Part shown: one piece after another, positions 55,446-64,000 of the stretch
Layout: every line of letters begins with the position of its first letter
How positions within the stretch are numbered: position 1 is the first letter of the stretch
Assembly: GCF_035222485.1 (NCBI RefSeq)
Contig: NC_085920.1
Location: 7,612,001-7,676,000, forward strand
Origin: Podospora pseudoanserina
Lineage: Eukaryota > Ascomycota > Sordariomycetes > Sordariales > Podosporaceae
Length of the DNA: 64,000 bases
Reading direction: 5' to 3'
The notes under the pieces: generated by a model
Database searches by the model: none
Told to the model about the DNA's origin: nothing
Seen by the model: only the letters and a program-made list of their open reading frames with translations
Translations under genes and position numbers: made by a program

Positions 55446-56614
55446 ATGGGTCTGAAGCAAACCGCAATCTTTGCCCTTGGGGTGGCCCAGGCCTGGACTG
55501 CATCTGCCACCAACAACAAGAGGCAAGCTACAACCAAGTATTGCCCAGGAAACACACAAATATGCTTTTCCGAGTTCAAGGTGCCAACCCACGACGTCAT
55601 CTACCGGATCGCTATCCCTGACGTTGCCGCCGCGCCGTTCGACGTCTTGTTGCAGATAGTGGCTCCAGTCTCCAAGGCTGGCTGGGCTGGCATCGCATGG
55701 GGCGGGAAAATGGCCACGAATCCCTTGACGGTAGCATGGCCGAATGGCAACACTGCGGTGGTCTCATCTCGTTGGAGCACGTAAGTGGATTTCGAGATAC
55801 TAGCCGGCACTCGGGCCTTCAGCTAATACCTATGACTAGGGGGAGAAACGTACCTGGCGCGTATGCAGGCGCGACGTACACAGTCCTTCCAACCACCAAC
55901 ACCAACGAAACACACTGGCAGTTGGATGTGCTGTGCCGAGGGTGTAGTGAGTGGGCAGGCGGCTCCTTGGACCCCAACGGTGTCAACACGCTAGCCTGGG
56001 CCAAGAATGCCCGTGTGGTCAATACAGCCACCAGCAACACGAGCTCTTTTGGAATCCACGATGGGCGAGGCGCCTGGTCTCATGACTTTAGCCAAGCCAG
56101 AATTCCAAAGGGTGTCTTTGATGCGGTCGCTTACGACCTGGAGAACCAACCGGTGTCCAGTTCCAGCGCAGCTTCGAGCGCGAGTTTCAGCACGAGCCTG
56201 ACTTCGAGCTCAAGCGCTGCGGTCGTGTCAACATCGGTTGTGGTCCTTCCGCGGCCATCAACCACATCCACGACGGTCATAGTCGCTCCTAGCACCATTT
56301 CCTCATCAACAAGCAAGGCGGCAGTGACCTCGAGCTCATCTACCACCCCAGCCGGCCCACAGACAACATACGTTTTCATCACGACTAGAGTTTCTCAGCT
56401 TCCACCAAGACCAACAACGCCGTCTCCAAGTATCGTGACAGTGACGGTAACTGTCCGGCCGACGCCAACCACCACACAGGTCACCCCTCCGTGGGGAGGT
56501 GGCGGAGGTGGAGGAGGGCCCCCATGGGGCAAGGGTAAAGGCGGCGGCGGTGGTTGGGGGAAGGGCTGGGGGCGACGTCGGTTGGCTGCGAGACCGGTGG
56601 AAGAGCAGGAGTAG
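55446..56614 (+). CDS. Secreted CDH-type cytochrome with long Ser/Thr and Gly-rich tail
   Basis: Exons 55446-55780 and 55840-56614, with a 59-bp intron (GTAAGT..TAG), give 369 residues. A signal peptide (MGLKQTAIFALGVAQAWTAS) is followed by a CDH-cytochrome domain to about residue 205. It has a Met in GGKMATNPLTVAWP, after GWAGIAWG, and a His in FGIHDGRGAWSHDF as probable heme ligands, and a CRGC pair. A long Ser/Thr-rich segment follows (about 205-330, likely O-glycosylated), with repeated TVTVTVRP-like text. The end is a poly-Gly, Lys/Arg-rich tail with GKGKGGGGGWGKGWGRRR. The tail may act as a spacer or a wall-binding region. It is related to the gene at 40982 in domain, intron phase and ligand context. 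Confidence 0.85.
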
Positions 56615-56730
56615 ATTTTGCCGCGGAAAGGGAGTAGGAAGGAGGCATCGAGAGAAAGATATACTAGCGGCGTATAAATGGCCATCATCTCGAGGTTATG
56701 CTCCAATCCCAGACAACTATCACCCAAAGT

Positions 56731-57020
56731 TTACCGTTCGGACTCGAGAACGAACTCGTCGTCATCGTCAAATTCGTCATCCCAATCCACCTCATCGTAG
56801 TCATCGTATTCATCGTCGTAATCGCTATACCCCTCAAAGTCAGACTGCATTTCAGCGATACTTGTATCAAACTTGATGCTCCGAATAGCGCGGGTAAACT
56901 TCCCAGGCTCCCAGTCCTCCTCAGCTTTCACTAGCAGTACTTCTTTCGCGGGGAACAGCAGAGGTTTGTAGATTTTCGTGTTTGAAGAACCCTCGACGGA
57001 AGTCGACCATACCCGGCGGT
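56731..57020 (-). CDS. Acidic C-terminal exon of an unknown protein
   Basis: A coding-like exon begins after a GCTGACCCGCAG acceptor and reads RRVWSTSVEGSSNTKIYKPL, then PAKEVLLVKAEEDWEPGKF, then a strongly acidic run rich in Asp/Tyr (GYSDYDDEYDDYDEVDW). It ends ESER-stop at 56731. About 95 residues are visible. The upstream exon(s), in the 57021-57250 region, were not resolved, so the start is unknown. No family was recognised. Confidence 0.38.
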
Positions 57021-57701
57021 CTGCGGGTCAGCTTCTCGTTCTTGCTGACATTGTCGACTTTGTCGAATTTGAGCCTGTCTCTTGCTTCGACGCGTGGTCT
57101 CTTTCGGCTTCTTTGGGAGAAGTGGTCTGTGCAGCAGCAAAGTTGCACGCGTGGCCACGTGATCGTTCTTGGCGGTGAAATGCTCACTCTTGTGTCAACC
57201 TCACTCCCCCACTGCACAGCAAACTCGTGTGTTGTTGAGGAATACAAGATGCTTTTTTCTTTCCAAATGGAAACTTGGAAACCATGAATACAGTGCGGTA
57301 TGTTTCTCAAGTCACACCGCAATCCCAGGGGCCAGCAGGTCAACTTACCGATGCTGGTGCTGTGGCGCCTGTGCCCACCTATCAACATCCATGACACAGA
57401 GCAGGCCAGCCCTGAAGCGGCACAACAAGACCGAGTGAAGGTCCCTTAAGCCACGCCGTCGAAGGATTCTCTAATCCTACATCGCATGAGCATGGACCTT
57501 CAAATCCCAGCAGCATACAGTGCTTGAAACGTTGGAGGAAGCCACCGACCTTGGGAACACACCCCGTTTGATGATTGGATATCCTCCTGCACGCCCGCCT
57601 CTTCCAATGCCTGGATCTATCTCTTGGAAAGGCTGGTTTTAAAGCATGGTGGTCTCCCTCACCGCACTATCCCCCACGCGTCGCGTTTCCCACCGTTGTC
57701 G
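57021..57701. other. Region possibly holding 5' exons of the acidic gene, plus promoter of the Pth11-like gene
   Basis: Basic coding-like text (RPRVEARDRLKFDKVDNVSK, minus strand) lies around 57030-57110 but cannot be joined confidently. Otherwise no gene seen. Confidence 0.35.
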
Positions 57702-59082
57702 ATGGAGTCCACAACACCAGCTCCACCAGGGCCTGATGTGTCCAAGGCTTCGTTAGTGGTAGGCACGATATCGTTCCTGCACCTCATATCATGGACGCTG
57801 TATGCCGCTCGCATCTGGACTCGTATGCGACCCATATCACGCCTATTCGTCGATGATTATCTGATCACTCTTGCTGTGGTATGAGAATCCGCATCATTTG
57901 ACCACCTAACTCCAAGTACTAATCATCTACTTAGCTCTTTGACCTGGCGTCGTATATTTTCTTGATGATAGCGGTTCATTACGGCATTGGTCGACATAAT
58001 TACTACGTCCCGACAGATCAGGAAGTCCTTGCGGAAAAATGGCTGTTCCTCAGCCAGCCAGTCTTCCCCTGGAGTCTCGCCTTCTCCAAGATGAGCATTG
58101 CGTGTATGCTTATTCGGATTCGTCGGGATCAGCGCGTTTGGGCTTGGGGAATGTACTTGATCATGGCGTTTGTGGTGCTCATCGCCATCAACACAAATGT
58201 CTTCCAACTCTCACTGTGCCGACCGCTCTGGGCTGTGTGGGACCACAGTAATTCTGAGGCCCAGTGCATGGATATGACTGTGGCGCAAACATCAATCTAT
58301 GTCAACTCTGCACTCAACGTTGTGACAGATTTTGCTTTAAGCTTGGCCGTATGGGGTTTCTGTCATAAAAACGCGGAATCATTGCCAATACTGACGATTG
58401 CTAGCCCATCACGTTTATTGTCCACCTACAGCGACCACTCAGGGAGAAGATTGCGGTCGCCTTCATGATGGGTTTGGGCATATTTGCGAGTAGTGCCTGC
58501 ATTGCGAAAACCTTCCATGTCAAAGACTATGGTAAAACAGGTGACAGTCTCATGGATTGTGTACCTATAACGATTTGGAGCATGGTAGAAATGCAGCTTG
58601 CGTGAGTTTCCGTATCGCTGAGCCGCGTCATTATGCCCGACTAATCTTTCGTTGTCAGGATAATTGCAAGCTGCATTCCCTGTCTCAAACAACTCTTCGA
58701 ACGAGGCTTACGACGATTCGGTCTCTTGAGCACCCAGCACGCTGGAGACTCCTTCACTGACAGCCGGAACCACCAGACCTATCCTGGGCCGAACTTCAGG
58801 ACTCGCCAAGAGACAAGCGATGATTACGGCCACCACCTTACTTCGATACAACAGTCCCCACGCAGTCCTCGGTGCAACAAAGCAGCGAGGAACTCCGGGG
58901 TGGAGACAGAAAGCATAGAGAGCAGCGAGATACCCATCATGAGACCAGACTCCACAGGCACTGATCACATACAGACGCTGTCAGCACCACCCGGACGAGG
59001 ATCATTTTACTTCAACTTTGCGGTGAATCCCGGTCTTAACCCAAACCGAAGGGATGATAGAGGACCAAGGCCGGAAAGGTAG
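57702..59082 (+). CDS. Pth11-like / fungal rhodopsin-domain 7TM protein
   Basis: Four exons (57702-57878, 57935-58348, 58405-58601, 58659-59082) give 403 residues. The introns are 56, 56 and 57 bp with GTATGA, GTATGG and GTGAGT donors and CTAAT/CTGAC branches. The protein opens with a short Pro-rich end (MESTTPAPPGPDVSKA), then about seven hydrophobic segments: for example VVGTISFLHLISWTLYAARI, LASYIFLMIAVHYGIGRH, and the polytopic middle WGMYLIMAFVVLIAINTNVF, with C-x-P-L-W motif LSLCRPLWAVWDH. A soluble Ser/Thr/Arg-rich C-terminal tail follows. This is the widespread fungal family of integral membrane proteins that includes Pth11, a plasma-membrane receptor candidate in surface sensing. The ligand is unknown. 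Confidence 0.82.
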
Positions 59083-60385
59083 TGAGAGGAGGTGGCGTCA
59101 GCACATCTCTGTCAAATACCAAAGCCATCGTGAACAGAGCAAATATCATGAAATGTGCATCTCATTGGATCCATAGGCTGATCTGACTACACCCATCATG
59201 ACAGTCTATCCCGGTATTCAACCTTGCAGCGAGCTAATTCTTTCCCGTCGGAAAAATAATCACAAAGAAGAAGAGGTTGGCACTGCCCTTCTCAACCGCC
59301 AAGGTGAACTTGACATCTGTCGAATGTTCCTTGTTACCCCATTGATAGAGAGGCCCTTTCTTGGTCTCATGCGACAACTCACCATACCATCTACAGGCTA
59401 GTTCGCTATTAGCCATAAAATCCCACATAAATATGCACCGGATAGGAAATTTACTTCGCTTGTTGAAATAATAGGGCGGGATCTCCTCTGTGCAGAGCCA
59501 AAGCTTGTGCGTAAGCCTGAGAGACGTAAGATGTGCCATCAACGTATGTCTGGACTCAATAGTTCTCGTAGGGGTAGCGTCCGTGTGTCGACCGAAGGTC
59601 CAACATCCACCTCGCTGTCGCCATCTTCCCCGGTCGACTGGGCCCAAAATGTTTCGCGGGAAGTATCCAAGCGTCCCATGACTACAAAGAATCTTGAAAA
59701 TGCAATCTGCTCAAGGATCGGTAGTGCGAGGTACAGGGGTGTACCTGTGGAGGCCGAATTCGAGGGGGTGCAACGCACGTGGCTACGGACCGGCCCAGAT
59801 GCGCACGTCTGGAGAATGAAGATATGGTGTTGTCAATGAGGATTTTCTGTGGGGGAAAAGTCTGAACATCGTGTCGATAACCTGAGATCTGACCTGCACG
59901 TCCACCTGCTGGCGGCACACAGACGCGAATATGTCGAAGACCCCCCGCTTGTGCACATTGTCCACGTAGCTGGGCGAATTAGCACGCCAATATAATGGGA
60001 CTGTCCGAATACTTGGTTGATTTGGTTCGGCATGTAGAAGATGAGTCCCACATCCCAAACCGGTGAGCCGCTTGGTGCCCGACTTCTGAGTTGAGGTAGC
60101 TTACTACCAACCTTGCGCGACTGGACCTCTCAACTCATGCATTGGGGTCCTACTATCTGTTGGGATAGCCAATGATTGACTGCTACGGAAATGTTTCATT
60201 TCAGGTCTCTGAATTAGTGTTTTCTACCCTGAGTGGTGGGTTGGGATGCATATTCCCATGTCACCTTGGCGTCCTCGGGGTCGCCTCACCCGAGTCTACC
60301 TGGGGAACAGCGGCTCCAAAACCACACGGGCGACCTTCCTTGTACCACCAAGATCACATTCATAGCATTCAAAACAGTTTGAGAT
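59083..60385. other. Gene-poor region
   Basis: Frames on the minus strand at 59783-60058 (GCGTHLLHAEPNQPSIRTV) look somewhat coding-like but have no recognisable domain. No gene is claimed. Confidence 0.4.
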
Positions 60386-61156
60386 ATGGAGAAACAACTC
60401 GCGGCAGCCGGCTTGAATCTGGACAGCAATACTTCAGTCCGCATGATTATCGTGATGGGTGTTACGGGGGCTGGGAAAAGCCACTTCATCAACAAACTCG
60501 CCGGCAAAAAAAGTCACAGATGAAGGAAACTCACTTCGTTCCTGTACGTACAGCATTGCACACCCACTTGTCTTCACCATTACTTATTCCTTGCAATAAC
60601 AGGTACGTATTGCTGTCGGCCGTTGTTGACCGAGACTGGCTCGAAGCCAGTTGTGGTGCTTGACACGCCTGGCTTTGATGACTCTGGCAGAAACGTCGAG
60701 ACAACTGAAGGGCTGGACGGAGGGATAGGTGGCGATAGAGCTACGAACGTTGCCAAAGCCTACGACATCCGGCCGTTTCTTCCCGACAGCTATCACGGCG
60801 CTATCCCTCTCACGACACGGTCATCAAGAGTCACGATTGGCAAGCGCATCCCACTCGGAAAGCTGAAAGACCTTGACGACAGCCTTGAGATTTTGGCCCA
60901 CACCTCGAACAGACATGAATTACACAAGGGGTTTGTATCGATCTGGGACAGAACGGGAATGGAACGTGAAGCTAACTAAACGTGATCTGTAGATGCCGCT
61001 GCAGTGCAACCTGCTCAGAAACTCGACGGACTCCCGCTTGCTATCTCGACTGCCGGCGCGTATCTCGATAACGTGGCGACGAGTTTTGTTGAATACCTTA
61101 AGATGTACCAAAGAGTCGTGGCTGGTGTCTTGAACAACAGTGATGCAATGATTTAG
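60386..61156 (+). pseudogene. Relic combining a GTPase P-loop fragment and an NB-ARC fragment
   Basis: The ATG at 60386 opens MEKQLAAAGLNLDSNTSVRM and then GVTGAGKSHFINKLAGK, a Walker A (GxxGxGKS) as in fungal AIG1-like/dynamin-like small GTPases. A run of seven A (about 60509) shifts the frame. The sensible continuation, VTDEGNSLRSC, precedes a second piece in another frame with VVVLDTPGFDDSG (the G3 motif). After that the sequence becomes NB-ARC-like: FLPDSYHGAIPLTTRSS, IPLGKLKDLDDSLEIL, then after an intron-like gap KLDGLPLAISTAGAYLDN, ending at a stop at 61154-61156. The NB-ARC P-loop is missing. It is a decayed, chimeric member of the fungal NLR-type signalling repertoire. Confidence 0.62.
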
Positions 61157-61894
61157 GAAGTCACAGAGATAATAATGATAATTATGAATGTCCAGTACAT
61201 AACTATAATACAATGCTTTTGGATAGATCGATAGGTTTCCCTTCCAGTGATCGTATGATCAATTCCCTTTTCAGCTAGCTTTCTAACTGAACCCCTTCCG
61301 TTTCCCAAGCTCGGCACAGCTCTCATGACCTACACCTTTTTAAATACTCAGGATTCACCCTGCCCGAACACTGACATTGATCGGAAGCAAACAAGACTCC
61401 CATTCCCAAAGACGCGCAGATTGCACTTGGCGGGCACGTACACCTGTGCTGCCTGAGCTTGCTATGATCTGAATCGGATCCCCAGCTGACCCATCCTTCG
61501 ACCTGGTGTGCCAAGAGATGGCCTCGTTAAATTAATACGTGATCCCTTCGCTTCAGAGTTATCTTCAAGATTATTCCAATTTATCAAATGGACGGGGCCG
61601 ATTATGGTGGTGACTCTCGATTGATCGGCGGGCTTATCGCTGTGGGCAACCTCTCTTCCGAGCCAGTCAAGCCGGCAGGCAAGTGAGTTCATCCAAGAAG
61701 TGATACGGACATGGCTTGCAATGCCGCGGACAGGATCAAAAGTAATGACAATACAGTGTATAATCAGACTACACAGGTTTATTACACATTTTACTTCTTG
61801 AAATACCATCCACACCCCTCCCAGCTTTCCCTCTTTTGCCCTAGAACTCCCCGATCACCCCCTTTGCCAAATATCCGCATCAAGTCCCACGCCA
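61157..61894. other. Intergenic region
   Basis: No gene is recognised; 3' flanks of the relic and the RRM gene. Confidence 0.45.
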
Positions 61895-63111
61895 TCACTC
61901 GCCACACGGATCTCTCCCATACCGCGCGCCTATCCCAAAAGCCCTCAACTTCCTTTTCACCAACATCATAACTTGAGCTGCCTGTCCACGGTAAGAACCA
62001 AAGCGAAGCTCTACAGTGGCCCATCCCTCAACTTTATGGCGGTGGCCAACCACCTCTTCCATCTGAAACTCAATCCCGTGAGACACAAAAACTCTCTCCA
62101 GGTTTCCATACTCCAAAAAGTGCGCCGGCCCGCTGATAACAACAACCCTTGTATTCTCTCTCGGTGTCTCTTTCTGTGCCACTCTGATCCGGTTAGGCCT
62201 CACGCGCGCCATTCTCCCCTTGACCAGCCAGCCCCCAGCTTGACTCTCATCGCCATACGAGGCGAGAAACCGCTGGGCTGATTGAACATCGAAGAAAGTA
62301 ATTTTCGCTGCGGCAGAAGTGTGACATCGAGTAGAGTCTGGGTAGTTAATGACCGTGGCCCAGATACGACCCATTTTGCGGATGCATCCTAGGAGACCCT
62401 TGGTATCGATGTCGGATGGCAGCCCGGTCACCTAGACCGAGGTGTTCAGGTGGTCATCTATATCTGCTGACCAGTTCGCCTCGCAGGCGGGATTTCCTTC
62501 GTAATTCGCCGACATTCCTGGCGGGCGAAGTGCAGGAGACAGGGCGGGTTGAATGCCCATCGAGAGGTGGGGATGACTGGCAGGTGGCATGAGATGTTGA
62601 TGATGGAGGGTCGGTTCTTGGTGGTACTGTCTCACGAGGGATTCGTTATCATGACCATGAACAATGATGGGTTGGAAAGTGGCTGCACAGCTTGGTTCTC
62701 CGTGTGTACCTGTAGAGTGGGTGTTGTTGCGCTCATAATACGGACTCGGAAGGCAAATGGGGTTGGTGCTATCGCAGCTAGGATCGGTTGAGTACTGCGT
62801 AGAAAACAAAAGGTCAGCCAAGTGATCCCCGAGATTAGTAGGGAAGATTGTTGCCATAAGTTCACATGAAGCGCATAGAATGATGACAAGTCTGTCGAGG
62901 GAGTCCTCAAGACCCAGTTATCAGCCTCATATCTCCAGACCGCCACGCAAAGACTGGAGACCATGCTGTGGCTGACTTCAGAGAGGTGATAAAGATGGGG
63001 GTTCATCTTGGGCGTGTCGGTCGATAGCGGGAGTGGACATTGGGAGATCTGGCAACCAACAGTCAAAGGCACACGGTAGCTGTTTGGATCGTAGAAATCA
63101 GAGACCCTCAT
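61895..63111 (-). CDS. RRM-type protein with an in-frame TAG; possibly inactive
   Basis: Exons 63111-62866 and 62794-61895, with a 71-bp intron (GTGAAC donor, CTGAC branch, pyrimidine-rich TTTCTACGCAG), cover 381 codons before the final stop. The first half is Pro/His/Ser-rich (SPYYERNNTHSTGTH). At codon 203 (62434-62432) TAG interrupts the frame between DDHLNTSV and VTGLPSDIDTKGLLGCI. The homologous position in this family is normally an aromatic residue (V/L-W-V-T-G-L-P). After it comes an RRM-like pair: GRIWATVINYPDSTRCHTSA, then AAKITFFDVQSAQRFLASYG, and later VVVISGPAHFLEYGNLERVF. The C-terminus GARYGRDPC fits the fungal family. It could be a recent nonsense allele, an assembly error, or a gene ending at the stop. 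Confidence 0.55.
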
Positions 63112-63861
63112 CTGATGGATATGCGATTGATGACGCTGGTTGAGCGCTTTGGTTTGATCGATATTTGAAGAAAGATAGTGGGTCGGTCAGATTGAAGGGT
63201 TTCAAGTAGGTATTCTGGCTTGTGGACGATTGGGGCCCGTATTGAGACTTGTAGTTGAAAGTAGTGAATGCCTTGGGCCGACTGTGAACGAGAAAATGGT
63301 GAAGGAAAGGTCCGGGCCGCGAAGAAAAGCGCAGAGATTGCGGAACAGTCGCTTGGTAATAAAAGCAGTGACGACGGACAGATCCAAACAATGGTTTCAA
63401 GACAAATGAATAAGAGCTTGGGCCCAAAACGCCGACAACCCCGCCCAAGCTCCCGCTGTCGAGGTGGGGAGTAGATGAATTATGATGACGTTGAATCCAT
63501 GGCTCATCCTTTTATCGATAAGGGTGCAGAAAGAGTGTCTTAGCACCGTGTTCACAAAGTTTGAGAATGGTCAAAGCACACATGGTGCACAAAGCAAAGA
63601 AAGAGACTCTATAATAAAGCAGAAATTCAGGGTATCCACGCTAGCACAGAAAAGAACCTGGGAAAGCAACGCCAACCCGGAGCAAATCCAGCGCTCATAT
63701 CCAGACCATAGGGTTACCCTTTCCCCCAAACCCCTAAACTCCTGAAGCCCAGAGACAAATGATCCCGACCCAGCTAATCCCTTCCCGGTCTCCAACACAT
63801 GCGTTAACCCCACCTAAAACCTAATGCTTGTCGTATGGCCAAAGACATCCCGGGACTCTTG
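63112..63861. other. Intergenic region, upstream of the RRM gene
   Basis: An open frame at 63448-63098 (minus) may be 5' leader or a shadow. No gene is supported. Confidence 0.4.
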
Positions 63862-64000
63862 CTACTCTTCCTGGGAGCCAACCACGGATGGCTCGGCGCA
63901 TGGGTCAATCCCATAAGTCGCATTTGTCCCCTTCTTGCGAAAGTAGGGGTCGGTCGCGATCATTTCCTTCACCTTCGCAGCCTGCGAGTGAGAGGCGAAA
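63862..64000 (-). CDS. 3' end of an unknown gene cut by the window edge
   Basis: The minus frame reads HSQAAKVKEMIATDPYFRKK, then NATYGIDPCAEPSVVGSQEE and TAG at 63862-63864. The text is coding-like (helical, charged, then Pro/Gly-rich end), and no other frame is open so far. The rest lies beyond the window; family unknown. Confidence 0.6.
   Translation of the reverse strand, partial: FASHSQAAKVKEMIATDPYFRKKGTNATYGIDPCAEPSVVGSQEE

Noticed and set aside
62425-62440. Programmed readthrough of the RRM gene stop
   Set aside because: The context after TAG is GTG, not the CTA-type context known for efficient readthrough, so decay or a nonsense allele is simpler.

Overview
The window is nuclear DNA of a filamentous ascomycete, most likely a sordariomycete of the Sordariales type. 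The evidence is short introns (about 53-78 bp) with GT..AG ends and internal CTGAC/CTAAC branch sites, an Ssk1/RRG-1 response regulator, Pth11-like 7TM and CDH-cytochrome families, a HeLo-domain protein, and AT-rich islands that look mutated in a RIP-like way. No rRNA, tRNA, CRISPR array or virus is visible. Genes lie on both strands without operons, and most exon maps below were worked out by hand from frames and splice signals.

Layout. 0-21 kb is mostly conserved housekeeping: the end of a tyrosine phosphatase, mitochondrial ribosomal protein mS45, the HOG-pathway response regulator, a pseudokinase-like protein, a WD40 protein, a homogentisate-dioxygenase-like enzyme, the Golgi golgin Imh1, and the ER-junction protein lunapark. 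21-28 kb holds low-complexity proteins of unknown role. 28.5-33 kb holds a divergent pair: a HeLo-domain pseudokinase and an intact Ser/Thr kinase. 33.5-38.5 kb holds a secreted GDSL/FG-GAP esterase and a Gly/Pro-rich protein. 38.5-47 kb is a decaying, gene-poor stretch with a truncated kinase, a broken gene, a secreted CDH-type cytochrome and AT-rich repeats. 47-57 kb holds a bHLH regulator, Arg/Ser-rich proteins and a second CDH-type cytochrome. 57-64 kb holds a Pth11-like receptor, a relic mixing GTPase and NB-ARC pieces, an RRM gene with an in-frame stop, and the 3' end of an unknown gene.

Most notable. (1) The head-to-head pair at 28.5-32.9 kb resembles an MLKL/RIPK-like arrangement: an N-terminal HeLo cell-death domain joined to a pseudokinase whose DFG motif reads GFE, next to a kinase with its catalytic residues. 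(2) Three short AT-rich elements (about 26.7-27.1, 36.2-36.4 and 44.7-45.0 kb) share a 21-bp tandem unit. Two share ends and the third has its own terminal inverted repeats flanked by TA. (3) Signalling and immune-type genes appear in several states of decay (pseudokinase, truncated kinase, GTPase/NB-ARC chimera), as expected of a fast-turnover allorecognition repertoire.
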